Assembly (NCBI RefSeq): GCF_041008525.1
Contig: NZ_JBFLUG010000032.1
Location: 1 to 64,000 of the forward strand
DNA: 64,000 nucleotides
Direction of reading: 5' to 3'
Origin: Parafrankia sp041008525
GTDB taxonomy: Bacteria; Actinomycetota; Actinomycetes; Frankiales; Frankiaceae
Positions 18,523-27,146 of this stretch are shown piece after piece. A program made the position numbers and the translations under genes. The notes under the pieces are model-generated. The model searched no databases. It worked only from the letters and a program-made list of their open reading frames with translations, and was not told the DNA's origin. Each line of letters starts with the position of its first letter. The first letter of the stretch is position 1.

Positions 18523-18731
18523 GGCAGTCCCTCATCTCGCGTTGCAGCACCAGCTTCGCCCGGGCTCGCGGCCTGATCCGCCCACTCGGGCTGTGAAGCC
18601 TGTTTCCGCCTTGGAGAAACCACGTTGCCACAGGAGCGCACCTGGCGTCCTCGCTGGCCGGCCTGTCCCGGGGCTGACCGTGACGATCCGCACATCGCTC
18701 CCCGCGGCGGCGGGCGAGGCCGATCCGGGGC

Positions 18732-19886
18732 TCAGCCGTCCAGGCCACCGCGGCGGACGAGCTGGCTGACGATGACGTTGCGCTGGATCTCGTTGGTACC
18801 CTCACCGACGATCATCAGAGGCGCGTCCCGGAAGTAGCGCTCGACGTCGAACTCGGTCGAGTAGCCATAGCCACCGTGGATCCGCACGGCGTTCAGCGCG
18901 ACCTCCATCGCGGTCTCGGACGCGAACAGCTTCGCCATGCCCGCCTCCATGTCGCAGCGCTCGCCGCTGTCGTGGCGGCGGGCGGCGTACAGCAGCAGCT
19001 GCCGGGCGGCGGTGATCCGGGTGCCCATGTCCGCCAGATAGTTGCCGATGGACTGGTGCCGCCAGATCGGCTGGCCGAAGCTCTCCCGCTCCTGGGCGTA
19101 GCGCAGCGCGTCGTCGAACGCTGCCCGCGCGACGCCGGTCGCCCGGGCGGCGACCTGGATTCGCCCGATCTCCAGCCCGGTCATCATCTGCGGGAACCCG
19201 CGGCCCTCCGCCCCGCCGAGCAGGGCGTCGGCGGGCACCCGGGCGTCGTCGAAGACCAGTTCGCAGCTCTCCACACCCTTGTAGCCCAGTTTGGGGAGGT
19301 CCCGGGAGACGGTGAAGCCCTCGACCTTCTCGACCAGCAGGATGCTCATCCCCCGGTGCGGGGGTGTCGCGTCCGGGTCGGTGCGGCACAGCAGCGCCAC
19401 CAGACCGGACCGGCGCGCGTTCGTGATCCAGGTCTTGGTGCCGTTGATCAGATAACCGTCGGCGTCGGGACGAGCCACCGTCCGCATGGCCTGCAGATCG
19501 GACCCACCGCCCGGTTCGGTCAGGGCCATGGTGGCCCGCAGCTCCCCGGTGGCCATCCGCGGCAGGTACCGCCGCCGCTGTTCCTCGGTACCGAAGGTCG
19601 AGATCAGCTTCGCGACGACGCTGTGGCCGCCCATCGCCCCGGCCAGGCTCATCCAGCCACGTGCCAGCTCCTCGGTGACCATGGCGTAGCAGGGGGTGGA
19701 GACCTTCCCGAAGCCGTACGGCTCGGGCACCGCCAGCCCGAACACGCCGAGCTCCTTCATCTGCTCGATGAGCCGCTCGGGATAGGTGTTCGCATGCTCC
19801 AGGTCCCGGACGACCGGCCGCACCTCCCGGTCGACGAAGTCGCGGACGGTGGCAACGATCGCCTGCTCCTCGGCGGACAGCTCCAT
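18732..19886 (-). CDS. Acyl-CoA dehydrogenase
   Basis: A 384-residue FAD-dependent dehydrogenase. It shows the N-terminal helical domain, AMALTEPGGGSDLQAMRT for FAD/substrate contact, and a C-terminal IHGGYGYSTEFDVERYFRDA that contains the expected catalytic Glu. The start at ATG 19886 (MELSAEEQAIVATVRDFVD) fits the family; longer in-frame extensions are Arg-rich and unlike it. It would introduce the 2,3-double bond in an acyl-CoA. The AraC-like regulator diverges from it, and the thiolase lies about 210 bp downstream. Confidence 0.92.
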   Translation of the reverse strand: MELSAEEQAIVATVRDFVDREVRPVVRDLEHANTYPERLIEQMKELGVFGLAVPEPYGFGKVSTPCYAMVTEELARGWMSLAGAMGGHSVVAKLISTFGTEEQRRRYLPRMATGELRATMALTEPGGGSDLQAMRTVARPDADGYLINGTKTWITNARRSGLVALLCRTDPDATPPHRGMSILLVEKVEGFTVSRDLPKLGYKGVESCELVFDDARVPADALLGGAEGRGFPQMMTGLEIGRIQVAARATGVARAAFDDALRYAQERESFGQPIWRHQSIGNYLADMGTRITAARQLLLYAARRHDSGERCDMEAGMAKLFASETAMEVALNAVRIHGGYGYSTEFDVERYFRDAPLMIVGEGTNEIQRNVIVSQLVRRGGLDG

Positions 19887-19983
19887 CCGACCAGTCTTGC
19901 GCACCCCCCGCCCGGGCCGTCCCCGTCGCGTGGCGCACCGGACAAACCCCACGCCGGACGTCGACACTGAGGCGGTGGAGCAG

Positions 19984-20958
19984 GTGGACGAGCACGTCCG
20001 GATCGCGCCGGCGGCGGCGCTGCGCCCCTACGTGGCCTGGTACAGCGGGTACCGCCAGCGGGGTCTGCCCCCGTCGACCCACCGCGGCCTGCCCTCGCCC
20101 GCCCTGACTCTGATCTTCACTCTGGACGAACCGCTGGTCCTGCTCACACCAACCACGCCGGCCACGCCGCGCACCCCGCCGGAACCGTCCCCACCGCCGG
20201 AGCCGGCGGCGCCCGCCCGGAGCTTCGGCTCCCTGGTGGCAGGCCTGCACACGACGCCCGCGCTGATCAGCCACCGGGGGGCCCAGTCCGGCGTCCAGCT
20301 GGCCCTGCGGCCACTCGGCGCCCGCGCGCTGCTCGGGCTGCCCGCCGGCGCGCTGGCCTCGCACGACCTCCCGGCCGAGGAGGTTCTGGGCAGCGCCGGT
20401 CGGCGGCTGTCGGGACGCCTGCGGGAGGCACCGGGCTGGCCCGAGCGGTTCGCTGTTCTCGACGCGGAACTCACCGGCCTGGCCTGGTCCGACCGGCGGA
20501 TCGACCGGGAGGTGCGGCCCGAGATCCGGCGTGCCTGGAGCCTGCTGCGCCACCACGGCGGCGGCGTCGCCGTGTCCGCGCTGGCCGCCGAGGTCGGCTG
20601 GAGCACCCGCCATCTGGGCTCCCGTTTCCAGGCCGAGATCGGGCTGTCCCCGAAGGCCGCCGGACGGGTGATCCGATTCGACCGGGCCAGGCGGGTGCTG
20701 GCCGGCTGGGCAGCCGGGCAGGCGGCCGGACGGGGCGCGCGGAGCGGTTCCGGGTGTGGCCCGCGGCCGTCGCTGACCCTGGCCGATCTGGCGGCGGCGT
20801 GCGGGTACTTCGACCAGGCGCATCTCGCCCGCGAGTTCCGCGCGCTCGCCGGCTGCACCCCCAGCGGCTGGCTCGCCGAGGAGTTCCGAAACGTCCAAGC
20901 CGGCAGCTATGGCTACGACGAAGTATTGGACGGGCCGGGGTCGACCACGCCCCGCTGA
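19984..20958 (+). CDS. AraC-family transcriptional regulator
   Basis: About 324 residues. An N-terminal AraC-like sensory domain starts at EHVRIAPAAALRPYVAWYSGYRQRG-type sequence, and the C-terminal double helix-turn-helix covers about the last 110 residues (LAAEVGWSTRHLGSRFQAEIGLSPKA and LADLAAACGYFDQAHLAREFR). A Pro-rich insert lies near residues 55-75, and a Gly/Ala-rich insert sits between the two helix-turn-helix halves. Two in-frame GTG codons, 19975 and 19984, are possible; GAGG at 19969 favours the second. It is divergent from acyl-CoA dehydrogenase, which is a plausible target. Confidence 0.82.
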   Translation: MDEHVRIAPAAALRPYVAWYSGYRQRGLPPSTHRGLPSPALTLIFTLDEPLVLLTPTTPATPRTPPEPSPPPEPAAPARSFGSLVAGLHTTPALISHRGAQSGVQLALRPLGARALLGLPAGALASHDLPAEEVLGSAGRRLSGRLREAPGWPERFAVLDAELTGLAWSDRRIDREVRPEIRRAWSLLRHHGGGVAVSALAAEVGWSTRHLGSRFQAEIGLSPKAAGRVIRFDRARRVLAGWAAGQAAGRGARSGSGCGPRPSLTLADLAAACGYFDQAHLAREFRALAGCTPSGWLAEEFRNVQAGSYGYDEVLDGPGSTTPR

Positions 20959-21024
20959 TCACAGCCGATCACAGCCGATCGGACTGCGATCGTCCTGACC
21001 GACACGAGGGGACCCGAAGCAATC

Positions 21025-21456
21025 ATGAGCGACTCCGTACCCCCGCCCCAGGTCTGGCCCTGCCTGCGGGCCCGCGACGCCCGGGCGCTGATCGACTTCC
21101 TCGCCGCGGCCTTCGGCTTCGAGGAGGTCGTCTGCTACGGCGGGACCGCCGCGTCGCCGGAATCCCCCGCCCGGGTTGACCATGCCGAGCTCGCCTGGCC
21201 GGAGGGCGGTGGGATCATGCTGGGCACAGTCCGCGGCGGTACTGATGACCCGTTCGCGCTGACCCCGGGAGCTTTCGGCGCCTACGTCGTCACCGCCGAT
21301 CCGGACGGGCTGTGTGCCCGGGCCCGCGCCGCGGGCGCCCGGATCACCGTCGAGCTCCACGACACCGACTACGGGTCACGCGACTTCGCCGCCCGCGACC
21401 CCGAGGGCAACCTGTGGTCCTTCGGCACCTACCCGGGCGCGCCCCGCAAGGACTGA
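21025..21456 (+). CDS. VOC (glyoxalase/bleomycin-resistance-like) family protein
   Basis: A 143-residue single-module VOC protein of the PhnB/YdcJ-like subgroup. CLRARDARALIDFLAAAFGFEE opens the first beta-alpha-beta unit, and VELHDTDYGSRDFAARDPEGNLWSFGTY closes the second with the usual Asp-Pro-Glu-Gly-Asn turn and Glu/His-type metal site positions. Function may be a small-molecule binding, isomerase or resistance role; nothing decides between them. It follows the AraC-like gene by 66 bp on the same strand. Confidence 0.82.
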   Translation: MSDSVPPPQVWPCLRARDARALIDFLAAAFGFEEVVCYGGTAASPESPARVDHAELAWPEGGGIMLGTVRGGTDDPFALTPGAFGAYVVTADPDGLCARARAAGARITVELHDTDYGSRDFAARDPEGNLWSFGTYPGAPRKD

Positions 21457-21463
21457 AGGCCGG

Positions 21464-23281
21464 TCACCCCCAGATCTCGCAGTGGTGCGCCGCGGCGTGG
21501 CCGGTACCTGCCTCGATCGCGCCCGGTTGGAGCACCAGCCGGTCGGGTGAGGTCTGGGTTCTCGTCACCGGCCAGGAGGGCCAGGTCGGCAGCGGGCCGG
21601 TGGAGGAGGCCGCGTTCGGATCGCCGGCTGCCGCGAACCGGGTCCAGTAGTCGATCATCGCGGCCGACAGGTCGCGCTGGTCCGGGTTCAGCGACGGCCC
21701 TGCCGACGGTCCCGCGGCGAACCCCGCGGGACCGGACGACGTCGGCGATCCGGATGAGCCGGATGAGCCGGTCGGGAACAGGTAGGGCAGCTCCGCGGCG
21801 TGCGTGGCCCCGGGGTTCACTCCGGCGATGACCGGCGTCTGGCCGGGGATGTCGAACTCGTACCCGTACACCCGGGAGCCGGCCCGGGTGAACAGGTCCG
21901 CCGAGCGGGCGGTCGGGCAGGCGAAGAGCCGGTCCGTGATCACCTGGGCGAGGCGCTCGCGGGGTGGCACGGCGCCGGGCGGATAGGCCGCGAGGACGGC
22001 GTCCGCCTGGTCCGGCATCTGTTCCCGGACGATCTGGGTGAAGCGTTCCGCGGTCAGTTCCTGACCCGGGTCGAAGTTGGCGGTGAAGGCACGTCCCTCG
22101 CCCCGAACGGTCCCCACGATGACCGGTATGCGGTCCGCCGCGCCCGCGGCGATCGCCTCTCCGGGGGGCCGGGGCAGCGTCAGGCTCCCGGTCACCGGAG
22201 CCCACCTGGGCGAGGTGAGGACGTCCACCTGGCCGCCCATGGCGAGCACCCGCTCCACCGGGGTGGCCCGCAGGCAGCCGAGCACGGTGGCGGGGTCGGT
22301 ACAGCCCAGTTGGGCGGCGAAGGCCTCACCGGTGCGCTCGGCCGCCGCCATCGCGGGATACGCCCACAGGCACGGACCGCTCTGCATGACCGCCCGTTGG
22401 ACCAGTCCGCGTGCGGACGGCGCGGCCAGCACCGCACAGACGTTCACCGAACCGGCGGACTCACCGAAGATCGTGATGTTCCCCGGGTCGCCACCGAAGG
22501 CGGCGGCGTTGTCCCGGACCCAGCGCAGCGCAGCGATGATGTCCGCGACCGCGTAGGAGCCGGCGTCACCCCCCGATTCGGTGGTCAGCGCCGGCAGCGC
22601 GAGCTGGCCGAGTGCCCCGAGCCGGTAGTTCACCCCGACGAGCACCGCGGGCCCGCCGGCCGCGAGTGCCGACATGTCGACCTCGTTGGCCGAGCCGGCC
22701 GCAAAGCCGCCACCGTGGATCCACACCAGCACCGGCCGCCGGCCCTCCCCGGTCCGAGTGGTGGCTGTGGCGGTGGCTTCGCCACCGGCTCCGGTACTGC
22801 CGCCCGTGCTCGTAGCGCCCGCCGCGGCGACCGCGGCCGTCGGGGCGGTCACGTTGACGAACAGGCAGTCCTCGCTGGCGGCGGCCGCCAGGGCGTCGGT
22901 CTGCGGGCACGGATGGCCCCGCACCGACCCGTCACGGACTCCCTGCCACGGCGCCGGCGGCGTCGGGGCCCGCCAGCGCAGGTTCCCGACCGGGGGAGCC
23001 GCGTAGGGGATGCCGTAGAAAGAAACGACATCGCCGGCGACAACCCCGCGGACCGCACCGCCGGTGGTCGCGGCCACCGGCGCAGGCGCCGCTCTCAGAC
23101 CGCCCGGAGGCTCGGCTGATCCGCCTCGGCCGCCGTTGCAGGCGGCGCAGAGAACCGCCACCGCCAGGAACAGCGGCGCAAGCATCCCCGCCAGCCTCGT
23201 CGAGCCCCGGTCCTTCGAGCCCCGGTCCTTCGAGCCCCGGCCCGTCGAACCCCGCCTCGCCGCGCCCGGTCCCCCTGCCAT
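21464..23281 (-). CDS. Type-B carboxylesterase, probable lipoprotein
   Basis: About 605 residues of the carboxylesterase/cholinesterase fold. The nucleophile elbow GESAGSVN, upstream oxyanion HGGGFAAGS, and GVNPGATHAAELPYLF for the catalytic His are visible. A lipoprotein signal (MLAPLFLAVAVLCAAC) suggests export and lipid anchoring. It is preceded by an Arg-rich head whose KDRGS repeat comes from a 15-bp DNA repeat at about 23200-23245, so translation may start later, for example at 23185. Another low-complexity Gly/Thr insert occurs near the active-site region. It hydrolyses esters; the substrate is unknown. Confidence 0.85.
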   Translation of the reverse strand: MAGGPGAARRGSTGRGSKDRGSKDRGSTRLAGMLAPLFLAVAVLCAACNGGRGGSAEPPGGLRAAPAPVAATTGGAVRGVVAGDVVSFYGIPYAAPPVGNLRWRAPTPPAPWQGVRDGSVRGHPCPQTDALAAAASEDCLFVNVTAPTAAVAAAGATSTGGSTGAGGEATATATTRTGEGRRPVLVWIHGGGFAAGSANEVDMSALAAGGPAVLVGVNYRLGALGQLALPALTTESGGDAGSYAVADIIAALRWVRDNAAAFGGDPGNITIFGESAGSVNVCAVLAAPSARGLVQRAVMQSGPCLWAYPAMAAAERTGEAFAAQLGCTDPATVLGCLRATPVERVLAMGGQVDVLTSPRWAPVTGSLTLPRPPGEAIAAGAADRIPVIVGTVRGEGRAFTANFDPGQELTAERFTQIVREQMPDQADAVLAAYPPGAVPPRERLAQVITDRLFACPTARSADLFTRAGSRVYGYEFDIPGQTPVIAGVNPGATHAAELPYLFPTGSSGSSGSPTSSGPAGFAAGPSAGPSLNPDQRDLSAAMIDYWTRFAAAGDPNAASSTGPLPTWPSWPVTRTQTSPDRLVLQPGAIEAGTGHAAAHHCEIWG

Positions 23282-23355
23282 GGCGGACAGCCTCACCGGC
23301 GCCGCCGCGCGACGCAAGATCACACGTCAATCCTTACACGTGTGCCGAAAACGTA

Positions 23356-23395
23356 CGAAACCGACGGGCAGCGTGGCTGCTGCCCGTCGGTTTCG
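23356..23395 (-). terminator. Strong hairpin downstream of bldC
   Basis: A perfect 17-bp stem (23356-23372 with 23379-23395) encloses a 6-nt loop. On the minus strand it lies about 160 nt beyond the bldC stop and is followed by TACGTTTTCGG, a weak U-rich tail. It probably ends bldC transcription and separates it from the esterase gene. Confidence 0.7.
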
Positions 23396-23556
23396 ACACG
23401 CGAACCACCACCGCCCTCCCGGAGCGGTGGAAAATCTCGCTATGGGACGTCCGCTCAGGTGGCAGTTCCGGCCGTGGGGCTCGAAGCCCGGCCGGGCCGC
23501 CGCCGAACGCCTGGACCTACCAGGACGCCTCCATCAGCGCCGAGTCGGCGCCGGTC

Positions 23557-23763
23557 TCAGATGTCGCTACCGATGCTCGGAACCCCCTTCAGCAGGGCCC
23601 GCACCTCGGCCTCGCGGTACCGGCGGTGCCCGCCCAGAGTCCGGATCGAGGTCAGCTTTCCGGCCTTCGCCCACCTGGTCACGGTCTTCGGGTCCACCCG
23701 AAACATCGTGGCAACTTCGGCGGGCGTCAGCAGCGGCTCGGCATCCGGCGTTCTCGTCGTCAT
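23557..23763 (-). CDS. bldC: BldC, MerR-like developmental DNA-binding protein
   Basis: A 68-residue protein whose sequence is almost that of Streptomyces BldC as I recall it: LLTPAEVATMFRVDPKTVT, WAKAGKLTSIRTLGGHRRY and REAEVRALL. BldC is a small MerR-type winged-helix protein that binds direct repeats cooperatively and delays sporulation genes. ATG 23763 has GGGAGG about 8 nt upstream and gives the standard length; longer starts add unrelated residues. The order bldC - hypothetical - valine dehydrogenase - DUF3073 - purM - purF is conserved in actinomycetes. Confidence 0.96.
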   Translation of the reverse strand: MTTRTPDAEPLLTPAEVATMFRVDPKTVTRWAKAGKLTSIRTLGGHRRYREAEVRALLKGVPSIGSDI

Positions 23764-23916
23764 TTGCGTTGGCCTCCCGTCACAGAGCGTCGCTCCGTCC
23801 CATACAGATCGTGCATCCTTCGGGGGCATTTCGGACATGGCACGTCAGGACCATCTGCTGACTAGTCACAGCTCGTCCGAAGCGGAGTGCAACGCTGCGC
23901 TAACAGGAGGCGCCGA

Positions 23917-24762
23917 TCAGCTGGCGGATTCCCGTGACTGCAGGGGTCTCCACCTGATCAGCACGCGTTCGTACGCCTCGACCGCAAGGTCTGTTCGCCC
24001 TCGGCGTAACGCACTGACCGCTTCGACGATGTCCTCGACCGAGGTGTCCCGCCGAAGCATGTCGTCGTCGAGCAGGTCAACTAGTCCGTCGTAGTCCAGT
24101 TCAACCCTGCTCTGTGGATGGAAGGACCCCAGCCAACGGGCCAGCTCGGCGACGCCCTCGATCGCGGGGACGTTCGCGGTCCCCGACCGGAGGGTCTCCA
24201 TCGCTTCCACCGCGCGACCGACCCGGCGGCGGGCGAGGCTCATCGTCGTCCGGTAGATCATGGAACGGTCGGCGTTGTCGCCGGTGATCAGTGCACGCTC
24301 GGCCGGGTCGAACAGCACGAACCAGGTCGGCGGCACCATCCAGGTACAGGTCTGGACATGCAGTTTGATCTCGGGCCGGCGCGCCTTCCACCGATCGAGC
24401 TCGACCTCGGCCGGGTCCGCCAGCCGGCGCGGCAGGAACGCCTCGGCGACCCGCTCCGGCATCTGCCCACGGAACTCCCTGGCCGCCTGCCACACACGCA
24501 GCTGCGTCGACCACGGGCAGACGAACATCAGTCCGTCCACCCACTGGATGAACGCGGACTCGTCGGCGACGTCCAGCGACGGCCGGACGGTGGCCACCAG
24601 CGCCACCACCCGTTCGCGCCGGGCACCCGCACGGCTCGAGGGCGGGCCGGACGCGGCGTAGCGCTGCCACCGCACCCGGTCGGAGGGCGGGAAGGCCGCC
24701 AGTGGCTCGTAGATCCGCAGGTACGCCGCGGGCGAGACGACGGGCACCCTAGAACCCGGCAT
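23917..24762 (-). CDS. Conserved actinobacterial protein upstream of bldC, function unknown
   Basis: About 281 residues, soluble, rich in Arg/Trp/Leu, with no recognised catalytic motif. The segment VSPAAYLRIYEPLAAFPPSDRVRWQRYA begins the conserved part; WMVPPTWFVLFDPAERAL and ARRRVGRAVEAMETLR follow. The start at 24762 is a compromise: an upstream open frame continues for 124 codons but is low-complexity. It ends 153 bp before bldC on the same strand and diverges from the valine dehydrogenase gene. I recall a hypothetical gene at this place in other actinomycete genomes, with no known role. Confidence 0.75.
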   Translation of the reverse strand: MPGSRVPVVSPAAYLRIYEPLAAFPPSDRVRWQRYAASGPPSSRAGARRERVVALVATVRPSLDVADESAFIQWVDGLMFVCPWSTQLRVWQAAREFRGQMPERVAEAFLPRRLADPAEVELDRWKARRPEIKLHVQTCTWMVPPTWFVLFDPAERALITGDNADRSMIYRTTMSLARRRVGRAVEAMETLRSGTANVPAIEGVAELARWLGSFHPQSRVELDYDGLVDLLDDDMLRRDTSVEDIVEAVSALRRGRTDLAVEAYERVLIRWRPLQSRESAS

Positions 24763-25158
24763 GGGCGGGAGTGGCTGCCGGCACGGCGGCCACCGGACCG
24801 GTCGCCCGCCGGCAGGGCACCGGTACGGGTGCTGACATGCCCCTGGATGCTGGCATGCCTCCGATCCTGGCACGGACCAGGGGCGGGACGGGCCGGACGG
24901 CGGTGAGAGGTCCGGCATCTCGCCGGCCCGGCCCCGGTGGACCGTTTCCGGCCGGGTGCCGCCCGCCCACCGAAAGGCCACTGCCCTGGCGCGGACGGGG
25001 GGTGGCCGCGTGCGCGCGCTGCGCGCCCGTGCGGCGGGAGGCGATGCGGGAGGCCCGTATGTTCGGCCGGGAACGGCTGACGGAGCCCGCGGCCCGCGCC
25101 CTGCCCGCGCCCCCTCCGCGGCCCGCACCCGCACCGCCCGCGGAGAGGAGAGGCAGCC
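24763..25158. other. Divergent intergenic region, hypothetical protein / valine dehydrogenase
   Basis: About 400 bp with no supported gene; open frames in it are shadows of GC-rich DNA. It must hold two divergent promoters, but no clear hexamers stand out. An AGGAGAGG ribosome site for the dehydrogenase lies at its right end. Confidence 0.45.
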
Positions 25159-26274
25159 ATGTCATCGGAGGTCGACACGCCCACGGTGGCCTCATCGGTG
25201 TTCGGCGCCGGCGCGGAGCACGAGCAGGTGATGTTCTGCTCCGATCAGGCCAGTGGCCTGCGCGCCATCATCGCGGTCTACTCGACCGCGCTCGGGCCGG
25301 CGCTCGGCGGCACCCGGTTCCACGCCTATCCGGACGAGGCGTCCGCACTCGCCGACGCCCTCGCGCTCTCCCGTGCGATGGCCTACAAGGCCGCCTGCGC
25401 CGGCCTGGATCTCGGCGGCGGCAAGGCGGTCATCCTCGGCGACCCGTCCCGTGACAAGAGCGAGGCGTTGCTGCGGGCCTACGGGCGGTTCGTCGCCTCC
25501 CTCGGCGGCCGGTACATCACCGCCTGCGACGTGGGTACCTACGTCGAGGACATGGACGTGGTGGCCCGTGAGACCCGCTGGGCGACAGGCCGGTCGCCCG
25601 CCCACGGCGGCTCGGGAGACTCGGGCGTGCTCACCGCCTACGGCGTCTTCCAGGGCATGCGCGCCTGCGCCCGGCACCGATGGGGGACGCCGGAGCTGAC
25701 CGGCCGCCGGGTCGCCGTCAGCGGGGTCGGCAAGGTCGGTCAACGCCTCGTGGAGCACCTGGTGGACGCCGGGGCGGCAGTTCTGGTCGGCGACACCGAT
25801 CCGGCCGCCGTACGGCGCGTCCTGGCGCGGCATCCCGAGGTTCGGGCGGTCACCGACCCCGGGGAGCTGATCCGGGCGGACGTCGACATCTACGCCCCCT
25901 GCGCGCTGGGCGGCGTGCTGACCCCCGACGTCGTGCCGCAGATGCGGGCGGGGATCGTCTGCGGCGGCGCCAACAACCAGCTCGCCGACCCCGGGGTCGC
26001 CAAGGTGCTCGCCGACGCGGGCGTGCTGTACGCGCCGGACTTCGTGGTCAACGCGGGTGGCCTCATCCAGGTCGCCGACGAGATCGAGGGGTACTCCCCG
26101 GAACGGGCCAGGGCACGCGCCGGCCGGATCTTCGACACGACCGGGGATGTTCTCCGGCTGGCGGAGGCTGAGGGCGTCACGCCGGAGGTCGCCGCGGGCC
26201 GGTTCGCCCGGCGTCGGATGGCCGATATCGGCCGTCTGCGGGGCATCCTCGTCCCCGACCGGCAGCTCCCGTGA
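25159..26274 (+). CDS. vdh: Valine/leucine dehydrogenase (Glu/Leu/Phe/Val family)
   Basis: A 371-residue NAD-dependent amino-acid dehydrogenase. The active-site lysines are Lys77 (MAYKAACAGL) and Lys89 (GGGKAVI). The Rossmann domain begins with VSGVGKVGQRLVEHLV and VLVGDTDP. NNQL and VVNAGGLIQVADE are conserved. It deaminates branched-chain amino acids to 2-oxo acids, feeding branched acyl-CoA starter supply. The name vdh is taken from its conserved place next to bldC in actinomycetes; leucine specificity cannot be excluded. AGGAGAGG lies 6 nt before the ATG. Confidence 0.92.
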   Translation: MSSEVDTPTVASSVFGAGAEHEQVMFCSDQASGLRAIIAVYSTALGPALGGTRFHAYPDEASALADALALSRAMAYKAACAGLDLGGGKAVILGDPSRDKSEALLRAYGRFVASLGGRYITACDVGTYVEDMDVVARETRWATGRSPAHGGSGDSGVLTAYGVFQGMRACARHRWGTPELTGRRVAVSGVGKVGQRLVEHLVDAGAAVLVGDTDPAAVRRVLARHPEVRAVTDPGELIRADVDIYAPCALGGVLTPDVVPQMRAGIVCGGANNQLADPGVAKVLADAGVLYAPDFVVNAGGLIQVADEIEGYSPERARARAGRIFDTTGDVLRLAEAEGVTPEVAAGRFARRRMADIGRLRGILVPDRQLP

Positions 26275-26559
26275 CCGGGCGGGGCGCCCACGGCCACCGG
26301 CGCCGCGCCGGGCGCCCCGCCGCGATCAGGAGAGCGTGACGATGAGCACATCCATGGCCCCACCGAGGGCCGGCGTGCCCGCTGTCAGGGGGTCCCGGGG
26401 GCGCCGTGGAGCCTCCGGGGATCTTCTTTCTGTTGTCCGACGACAGGTAACTGTCGGGTTGGCGTGCCGAGTGGGCTGCGATCCCTGTAGTCTCGGGAAG
26501 CACGAGACAGTGAGAGCACCGGGGCGGGTCCCCGTCGTCATGTTCGAGGGGGTCGAGCC

Positions 26560-26769
26560 ATGGGGCGCGGCCGAGCGAAGGCCAAGCAGACGAAAGTCGC
26601 CCGCGAGCTCAAGTACAACTCGCCCAGTATGGATCTCGACCGGTTGAAGGCGGATCTGGGCGCGGGTACACCATCGCGGGAGACCGAGAGCGACGAACCG
26701 TACTCGGATGACGAATACGGTTACGACTCATACCTGGACGATGAGGACGAGCACCGCTCATCCCGCTGA
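26560..26769 (+). CDS. DUF3073 small acidic-tailed protein
   Basis: A 69-residue protein starting MGRGRAKAKQTKVARELKY, typical of DUF3073, with a basic head and a very acidic tail (EPYSDDEYGYDSYLDDEDE). The function is unknown. A GAGGGGG site precedes the ATG. A 285-bp gap after the dehydrogenase suggests its own promoter; TGTAGTCT near 26486 could be a -10 region. It is conserved beside purM in actinomycetes. Confidence 0.92.
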   Translation: MGRGRAKAKQTKVARELKYNSPSMDLDRLKADLGAGTPSRETESDEPYSDDEYGYDSYLDDEDEHRSSR

Positions 26770-27146
26770 GTCCGGGGCCGCCCCGGCCGATGCCGCCCTT
26801 CCGGGTGACACCGGGTGGGCAGGCCATGGCCGCCTGGCTTCAGGTGGCCATGGGTGTCGGAGGTCGAGTCCGGTACGCCCGTCTTGTACGGGCACACCGG
26901 GCCTCGAAACTGATCTGGGTGGAACTGTCGGTGTCGCGGTCTAGAGTTCCGAAGGTCAGGATCTTTCCGGCCGAGGAGGCTCCCACGGCAATGACCTGCG
27001 ACCATTCACCATGGGTTGCGGGGGGCGGTTCGGATCCGCGCGCGCGCGGCGCCCGCACAACGGCGGGGCGGCACGTGACGCGAGAGGTCGTGTCCCGCCG
27101 ATCCCGACAGGCCGGCCTCCCGGGCCGCGCGCCATGTTGTTCTCTG
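26770..27146. other. Intergenic region with a possible rightward leader
   Basis: About 375 bp between DUF3073 and the purM stop. CTAGAGT near 26941 could be a -10 element. GAGGAGG at 26973-26979 precedes an ATG at 26991 with 11-nt spacing. The frame that follows (MTCDHSPWVAGGG...) runs into purM antisense and has no family features. No gene is called. Confidence 0.35.
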
